A stretch of DNA of 64,000 nucleotides from Bacillus sp. Cs-700 (GTDB taxonomy: Bacteria > Bacillota > Bacilli > Bacillales > Guptibacillaceae): the NCBI RefSeq assembly GCF_011082085.1, contig NZ_CP041063.1, positions 3,954,001 through 4,018,000 on the forward strand. The letters are read 5' to 3'. Positions within the stretch are counted from its first letter, which is position 1, and every line of letters starts with the position of its first letter. Under the pieces are notes generated by a model. The model ran no database searches. It was not told where the DNA came from and saw only the letters and a list, made by a program, of their open reading frames with translations. The translations under genes and the position numbers were made by a program. Below are positions 59,695 through 64,000 of this stretch, one piece after another.

Positions 59695-61251
59695 TCATTG
59701 AGAAAAACGTCTGCACTGACCGCAGCCTGATTTCTTCTTCTGACACTTCTTACAACGTCCAATAAAGTTTACTGGCACACTTGGAATTGGAGGAAGCGGT
59801 GTTTGAACGAGCACGTCAACTTGATTACTAATACTAACTCCTTGAAACACAGGGCCTCCAGGGGTGCTCTCAAATTGGAAAAATAATTCAGTTGCATCAG
59901 ATAAGAGAGAAGTTTCTGGCTGAGAGGTTACTCGAATTTGAAAGGAAATATTAACTGATTGTCCTGGTTCAATCGTACCAAGTGAAATAGGAGATACCGT
60001 CGGGTCACCTGGATTTGGTTCGCCATCAACTATGAGGGTTCCTGGGACAAAGGTTCCTCCTGGTGTAATGAACACATCATCAAATAACACCACTTCTGCA
60101 GAAACTAGTCCTGTATTCACAATACCGACAGTGTACGTAATAACATCGCCAACATTTGCAGTGGCAGGAGTTGCTGTTTTAACAGATTCAAATACAGGTG
60201 CATTTACATCGAATTGAACACCTAAAGCATTTACGGCATAGCCATCTCCTGCGGTTCTTAATTGCACAACAGCAGAACTTTGGTTATTGATGAGGGCAAA
60301 AGAGACATCAACATTCGTAATATCCCACCCTTGCCGCCCTGCATTGATGTTGGTTGCAGTAAAAGGATTAGCGTTCCGATCGCCAAAAGTTCCCAAAGTG
60401 TCTAAGTTACCGGAATCATTATTAATTTGAGACCCGAAAAAGTTGTTTACAGGGTTATTCAGCCCAGAAATTGTCGTTAACATAGGAACGGTTGGACCAA
60501 ACAGAAGCTGATCACCCGTAATGGACGCATCTCCTTCACCAGCACTGACTAACAGTCGGCCATTAATGGGTCCGGAAACCGGCGTGTTAAAGCCCGTAAT
60601 GGTAATGTCTACGGCAGTACCGGTAGAAATAATCGCTTCAAGGCCGACAAAAAGAGTCATAAATCTTGGAGGCTGTGTCGGATCTTCATAAATAACAGCG
60701 AGCGTCCAGCCAGCATGATTGGAGTTCGAAGCTGGATCTAATAATGCAGGTACAGCTCCTGCAGAATAAGTGCCTTCTAATTGAGCAGCCACGATACTCG
60801 TTACATCCCGAGACCTTACATAATAACCTACTGTTTCAGAACCGTTATTAAAGACTTGCTCAAACGAGGTCGCTGGATCGGGGGGAATGCTATAAACATT
60901 GCCGGAAGGATCGACGAATTGAATGGGATTATCAATTAAACCAGAGATGTCCTGGTTATTAGTGAGATACTGTCCCTCCCATATTAATTCAGCATAGAGA
61001 ACTCTACTTAATCCGGCAACGTTGTTTATATGCAAAATAGCAGATGATAAACTCTCTGTATAATTTTGTGTCGTACCAGGAGGGGGAGTAGGGTAAGTAG
61101 GGACACCTGTGTTTTGCAATGTAATAAAAGAACCAATGGAGCCTTGTGTTCCTGCGGCTAATGTATTGTTTTGCTTACTTAATCCCAGTGTATTTCCCGT
61201 AAACGTCATCGAGCCATCAGTTGTCGTTGTAAAGCGTTGAATATATGGCAT
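59695..61251 (-). CDS. DUF11-type surface/spore protein with Cys-rich tail
   Basis: 518 residues starting MPYIQRFTTTTDGSMTFTGN, no signal peptide. Residues ~1-360 are Gly/Asn/Thr-rich beta-strand sequence (NTLGLSKQNNTLAAGTQGSI). A DUF11 immunoglobulin-like repeat follows (about 365-480, TPATANVGDVITYTVGIVNT). The C-terminus is GRCKKCQKKKSGCGQCRRFS. Similar bacillar DUF11 proteins are found in spores or exosporium without classical secretion. The open frame extends to 61296, but ATG 61251 has AAAGGA eight to nine bases upstream. Confidence 0.72.
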   Translation of the reverse strand: MPYIQRFTTTTDGSMTFTGNTLGLSKQNNTLAAGTQGSIGSFITLQNTGVPTYPTPPPGTTQNYTESLSSAILHINNVAGLSRVLYAELIWEGQYLTNNQDISGLIDNPIQFVDPSGNVYSIPPDPATSFEQVFNNGSETVGYYVRSRDVTSIVAAQLEGTYSAGAVPALLDPASNSNHAGWTLAVIYEDPTQPPRFMTLFVGLEAIISTGTAVDITITGFNTPVSGPINGRLLVSAGEGDASITGDQLLFGPTVPMLTTISGLNNPVNNFFGSQINNDSGNLDTLGTFGDRNANPFTATNINAGRQGWDITNVDVSFALINNQSSAVVQLRTAGDGYAVNALGVQFDVNAPVFESVKTATPATANVGDVITYTVGIVNTGLVSAEVVLFDDVFITPGGTFVPGTLIVDGEPNPGDPTVSPISLGTIEPGQSVNISFQIRVTSQPETSLLSDATELFFQFESTPGGPVFQGVSISNQVDVLVQTPLPPIPSVPVNFIGRCKKCQKKKSGCGQCRRFSQ

Positions 61252-61452
61252 TTCACATTTCCTTTCTTTAGACTTTTTGCTAGGCAGCTTGTACATAAAT
61301 TGTTAAAAGCTTTGCTTGTACTAATGTATGCAACACCATTATTTCCGTGATGAATGAAATGTTTGTTTTTTAACGCTGAGGGGCTTATCAAGTTTAATAG
61401 ATCTCTTCTGAGACTTGTTAAGTCTGTTCTTTAATGTGGCGATTGTTTGGTA
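61252..61452. other. Intergenic region upstream of the DUF11-type gene
   Basis: About 200 A/T-rich bases. They must hold the promoter of the minus-strand DUF11-type gene, but I see no clear -35/-10 and no gene. Confidence 0.3.
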
Positions 61453-61638
61453 TACACTGATCTCCTTGGTCGCACAATGACTGATAAGAAAAATAAATTC
61501 GTTAAGTTCTTTAACGCTTATAAGAAATATTTGAATGAAGCGCTCCGGGTGCAGGAAGAAATGTTCCTGAATATGACGTGCAATTAAAAGTAACTGGTGA
61601 AGCAACAGATCGTTCTGTTGGCCGCTTATCAATTTCAA
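61453..61638 (+). pseudogene. Decayed 3' end of a second M6 protease gene
   Basis: Translation from 61453 gives YTDLLGRTMTDKKNKFVKFF then NAYKKYLNEA, matching the adjacent protease (YSELLGRTLTDKKNQFVKEF...KKSYLNEA). One base is missing at about 61543. The -1 frame then reads PGAGRNVPEYDVQLKVTGEA and TDRSVGRLSIS, matching IPDAGRNVPQYGLKFKVTGE and AKDRSVGRVLIT. Upstream of 61440 no homology remains. It is a fragment of about 62 codons with its terminator still in place. Confidence 0.8.
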
Positions 61639-61670
61639 GGGAACGCTCATTAGAAGTGTTTCCTTTTTTT
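61639..61670 (+). terminator. Terminator of the M6 remnant
   Basis: GGGAACGCT, loop, AGTGTTTCC (two G-T pairs), then T7, placed directly after the remnant as the live terminator is after the intact gene. Confidence 0.7.
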
Positions 61671-61715
61671 GGTTTAAAACGCCTGACTTTTTTTGAAGAA
61701 AGTAGTAACGTAAGG

Positions 61716-61746
61716 TTGACCGGGTGGTGCACCCCATAGTTTAAGA
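61716..61746 (+). promoter_or_regulatory. MerR-type promoter with 19-bp spacer
   Basis: TTGACC (61716-61721), a 19-base spacer and TTAAGA (61741-61746). The spacer holds the dyad GGGTG-GTG-CACCC. Overlong spacers with a central dyad are characteristic of promoters activated by MerR proteins. Confidence 0.6.
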
Positions 61747-61763
61747 TGAAGTAGGAGGTAAAG

Positions 61764-62105
61764 ATGTACAAAATCGGTGAGTTCGCTTCATTAACGGGTT
61801 TGAGTAAGGAAACGCTTCGCTATTATGCAGAAGTGAATTTGTTAGAGCCTGCCTATATGGATCCTATCAACAAGTATAGATACTATGATGATGGTAGCTA
61901 TTTTCTAGCGCTTTTATTAGGGAAGCTTCGGCGCTTTGGATTTACTATTCAAGAAATGAAATCTGTGATGGAAGATGAGTCGTTTGCTCATTTAGAGGAT
62001 CTCTTGCGTCATAAAAAAGCGAACATCGAAAATAAAATCAATGAGCTTCAACTTCAAGTAACTGAGATTGATGAGTTTCTTAGATCAGGGAGGGAAAATG
62101 AATGA
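61764..62105 (+). CDS. MerR family regulator
   Basis: 113 residues: N-terminal MerR helix-turn-helix (MYKIGEFASLTGLSKETLRY, YYAEVNLLEP), wing NKYRYYDD, then a long coiled-coil dimer helix (HKKANIENKINELQLQVTEI). No metal-binding cysteines, so likely a drug/lipid-type member. AGGAGG lies six bases before the ATG. Overlaps the SRPBCC gene by ATGA. Confidence 0.87.
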   Translation: MYKIGEFASLTGLSKETLRYYAEVNLLEPAYMDPINKYRYYDDGSYFLALLLGKLRRFGFTIQEMKSVMEDESFAHLEDLLRHKKANIENKINELQLQVTEIDEFLRSGRENE

Positions 62106-62557
62106 TTCAATGGCAAGAAGAAAAGACGATTGAAGCACCGATCGAAACGGTTTGGGAATTATTTAAAGACGAGCATATTAAAGCGATTATGCCTAAGGTT
62201 GAAGAGCATGTGTTAATTGAAAAAGAAGAGCATGAAGTAGGCGCAAAGCATCGCCAAACGTATCGTGAAGGAAAAAGACTAGAAACGTACACGGTTGAAA
62301 CGCTTGCTTATGAAGATAACGAAACGTTTAAAGTGAAGCGCATTTGCTTTGTTTTAGGAAAAGCATTTGAAATCACGCTTGGCTTTACACTCCAAAAGGT
62401 GGGAGAAAACCAAACGAAATTCACTTATGAAGGACAAAATAAAGGAGTGAATTTTGTAGGTAGAGCGATGCTGAAGTTAAGTCGACCGAAGGATCAAATG
62501 AACGTTGTTCAGGAGTTTATGGACCGAGTGGAAAGCGAAGCAAAGAAGAGGGCTTAG
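62102..62557 (+). CDS. SRPBCC family protein
   Basis: 151 residues with the START-like fold pattern: KTIEAPIETVWELFKDEHIK at the start, paired beta strands (VGAKHRQTYREGKRLETYTV) and a final helix (VVQEFMDRVESEAKKRA). Such proteins bind hydrophobic ligands. Coupling to a MerR regulator suggests that the pair senses and handles the same small molecule (inference). Confidence 0.8.
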   Translation: MIQWQEEKTIEAPIETVWELFKDEHIKAIMPKVEEHVLIEKEEHEVGAKHRQTYREGKRLETYTVETLAYEDNETFKVKRICFVLGKAFEITLGFTLQKVGENQTKFTYEGQNKGVNFVGRAMLKLSRPKDQMNVVQEFMDRVESEAKKRA

Positions 62558-62576
62558 ACGCGAAGCCCTCTTTTTC
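62547..62576. terminator. Bidirectional terminator overlapping the SRPBCC stop
   Basis: AGAGGGCTT, loop AGACGCG, AAGCCCTCT, T5. The left arm contains the end of the coding sequence. Confidence 0.85.
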
Positions 62577-62578
62577 TT

Positions 62579-63442
62579 TTACTTAAAATAGTTGCAAACT
62601 AACTCATCAAGCTGTTTAACAGTTGTTTGATCAAGCTTCGGATCATCTCTTAGTGAACAAAGAACACTTTCAATGAGGAACTTTCGGGATTTCTTGGAAT
62701 GAAGAAGCTCATCCTTTACAAAATCTAATCGTTCAATTGCTTCATTATTTGATTCTGATAGATCAGATTTTAATGAACGGATGGTACTAACGAGGTTTGT
62801 TTGAAACAACTGGTTACCTTCTGGAAACCAGTCGTCCATTTGCTCTGGCTTGTTTAGTTGTTGATCTGTGATTGAAGCATCTTCCACGACCGTAACCATC
62901 CGATCCACGCTGTATTCCACAACTGGATAAATATCTGCACTTGCTCCATTCGCGATCGAATAATACTTTACATTATGGTGAAGTATCCCCAAAAACATGA
63001 TGGCCCCATCCAATAAGTACGGTTGTTTTTCTTCGCCAAATAGCTCAAGAAAGCGGTTGTAAACCCATCGAAGCATTCGTTTCTGACCTTCTCGTAGGAA
63101 ATGTTTTAAGTCTTCATCATTTGAAACAAACACTTCCTCAAACAGCGTAATGAGCTTGTTTTTTTTATTTGTATTCATTTGCAGTTCGATTTGTTTCTTG
63201 AATATCGTAAGGTCTGATGGGTCCTGACCGATAAGCAGTTCATCTCGTTTCTGCTCCATCGATTCATATAGTGCTTTAAACAGAGCGATTAAAAGTTCGT
63301 TTTTAGAAGAAAAGTAATTGTAAAACGTTCCTTTTGAAATCCCGCTATACTCTAAAATGTCTTGTATGGAAGTAGACTGAAAGCCTCTTTCTATAAAAAG
63401 CTGATGCGCCATCTTAATAACATGCTGTTTGCGATCGTTCAT
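62579..63442 (-). CDS. TetR family regulator of the MFS exporter
   Basis: 287 residues: helix-turn-helix STSIQDILEYSGISKGTFYN, YFSSKNELL and a long all-helical ligand domain. The open frame runs to 63574, but ATG 63442 follows AAAGGTGATACG. Divergent from the MFS exporter gene across 214 bases that hold an inverted repeat and three direct repeats ending in GGTATA. Confidence 0.82.
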   Translation of the reverse strand: MNDRKQHVIKMAHQLFIERGFQSTSIQDILEYSGISKGTFYNYFSSKNELLIALFKALYESMEQKRDELLIGQDPSDLTIFKKQIELQMNTNKKNKLITLFEEVFVSNDEDLKHFLREGQKRMLRWVYNRFLELFGEEKQPYLLDGAIMFLGILHHNVKYYSIANGASADIYPVVEYSVDRMVTVVEDASITDQQLNKPEQMDDWFPEGNQLFQTNLVSTIRSLKSDLSESNNEAIERLDFVKDELLHSKKSRKFLIESVLCSLRDDPKLDQTTVKQLDELVCNYFK

Positions 63443-63490
63443 CGTATCACCTTTTACTTCTTTATAGTTATAAGTTGTTCTCATCACTTT

Positions 63491-63505
63491 TATACTGTCG
63501 GTATA
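63491..63505 (-). promoter_or_regulatory. Candidate operator at the TetR promoter
   Basis: TATAC-TGTCG-GTATA, an inverted repeat sharing the GGTATA half site with the repeats near the MFS gene. Confidence 0.45.
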
Positions 63506-63577
63506 AATCTGATCATACCTTACTTTTAGTATTGAAACAAATCCTTTTGAATTGGGAAGAAATAATGATTGCAAAAA

Positions 63578-63643
63578 TTGAACTCATGGTATATGATATG
63601 AGAGATTTGAACCGATGGTATAAATAATTGAACTGAAGGTATA
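63578..63643 (+). promoter_or_regulatory. Three direct repeats before the MFS exporter gene
   Basis: TTGAACTCATGGTATA (63578), TTGAACCGATGGTATA (63607) and TTGAACTGAAGGTATA (63628), consensus TTGAACNSAWGGTATA, with periods 29 and 21 bp. The last ends two bases before the GGAGGT ribosome site. Confidence 0.6.
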
Positions 63644-63656
63644 TGGAGGTATGATG

Positions 63657-64000
63657 ATGAATCAATCAGGAAAAGAGACGCCTCGTCCAAAGTACGGTAT
63701 TCTTGCGATTTTAATTGTTGGCGCGTTTATCGCGTTTCTAAATAATACGCTACTTAATATTGCACTACCGTCGATTATGGCGGATTTACAAATAGAAACC
63801 GCAACGGTTCAGTGGCTTACGACAGGTTTTATGCTTGTAAACGGAATCATGATTCCAGCTACGGCCTTTTTAATTGAAAAATATTCGGTGCGCCGCCTCT
63901 TTCTTGTGGCGATTGGACTATTTACGCTTGGTACCGTGATTGCCGGAATGGCTCAGATTTTCCCTGTCCTACTTGGAGGGAGAATGTTACAGGCTTCAGG
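63657..64000 (+). CDS. DHA2-type MFS drug exporter, 3' part outside the window
   Basis: The first 114 residues are visible: MNQSGKETPRPKYGILAILI, NNTLLNIALPSIMADLQIET, VQWLTTGFMLVNGIMIPATA, FLIEKYSVRRLFLVAIGLFT and LLGGRMLQASG. The LNIALP motif, WLTTGFML and GGRMLQASG identify the 14-segment DHA2 (EmrB/QacA/LmrB) family. Three ATGs follow each other; 63657 is best spaced from GGAGGT. Likely repressed by the divergent TetR. Confidence 0.85.
   Translation, partial: MNQSGKETPRPKYGILAILIVGAFIAFLNNTLLNIALPSIMADLQIETATVQWLTTGFMLVNGIMIPATAFLIEKYSVRRLFLVAIGLFTLGTVIAGMAQIFPVLLGGRMLQAS

Noticed and set aside
61721-61735. Similarity of the MerR operator (CGGGTGGTGCACCCC) to family B repeats
   Set aside because: Only nine bases agree and the remainder fits a MerR dyad exactly. 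Coincidence is more likely than a repeat insertion.
61339-61737. 132-codon minus-strand ORF (and the overlapping 61511-61771 frame)
   Set aside because: It lies antisense over the M6 protease fossil, whose plus-strand similarity explains the sequence. No ribosome site and no recognisable family.
1-64000. CRISPR arrays, tRNA/rRNA genes, prophage or insertion sequences
   Set aside because: No regularly spaced direct repeats, no cloverleaf or rRNA signatures and no transposase or integrase were found. The two palindrome families are interspersed, not arrayed.

Overview
The window reads as chromosomal DNA of a Gram-positive, endospore-forming Bacillaceae species. Evidence: AGGAGG-type ribosome sites, frequent GTG/TTG starts, bacillar families (ComK, Spo0M, MprF, SwrC, GntP, CBO0543-like, YwqH/YwqI-like), many lipoproteins and small single-span membrane proteins, and Rho-independent terminators after most genes. 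The species cannot be fixed from sequence alone. I found no rRNA, tRNA, CRISPR array, prophage or intact transposase. Most of the window is ordinary stress, envelope and regulatory chromosome.

Layout. 1-5 kb: a HIT protein and a complete heme sensing/export module on the minus strand (hssR-hssS-hrtB-hrtA), with the same direct repeat in front of hssR and hrtB. 5-12.7 kb: an ABC-2 transporter with small regulators, a secreted M14 carboxypeptidase, a DUF421 protein and a cytosolic HExxH protein. 12.7-17.2 kb: a Bce-type antimicrobial-peptide module (response regulator, kinase, ATPase, permease). 17.4-27 kb: two paralogous membrane proteins of unknown function (one frameshifted), a fatty-acid-hydroxylase-like enzyme with a FadR-like GntR regulator, an orphan YwqH/YwqI-like pair, ComK and several small membrane proteins. 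27.5-33.4 kb: DJ-1/PfpI, ABM monooxygenase and LysR genes, then a paired SMR pump with its own LysR gene. 33.4-43.8 kb: a four-PAS histidine kinase, PadR/HAAS, GntP, a CDF metal exporter, a pentapeptide-repeat protein and Spo0M. 44-49 kb: Nudix, PadR/DUF2812 and another ABC-2 transporter. 49-56 kb: MprF, SwrC and its divergent TetR regulator. 56.5-61.7 kb: a secreted M6 (immune-inhibitor-A type) protease, a lipoprotein that copies the protease propeptide, a DUF11-type protein and the decayed 3' end of a second M6 protease gene. 61.7-64 kb: a MerR/SRPBCC pair, and a TetR gene divergent from an MFS exporter cut by the window edge.

How the genes fit together. Much of the window is envelope defence: HrtAB (heme), Bce-like ABC (peptide antibiotics), MprF (surface charge), SwrC, SMR and MFS pumps, and a CDF metal exporter. 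Each sits beside its likely regulator, and for several a candidate operator can be read directly. The rest is secretion (M14, M6), sporulation/competence regulation (Spo0M, ComK, PAS kinase) and small membrane proteins.

Structure that genes do not explain. A 24-bp palindrome (GGGGTCAGG-N6-CCTGACCCC) occurs nine times, with compensatory changes in its centre. A second motif (CGGGTGGTGACAGGCACC) occurs four times plus once as a full palindrome. Two first-family copies supply the last codons and stop of unrelated proteins, giving both a GQVR[S/T] tail. Other leads are the propeptide-like lipoprotein beside the M6 protease, the tandem FadR-like operators, and a triple direct repeat before the MFS exporter.
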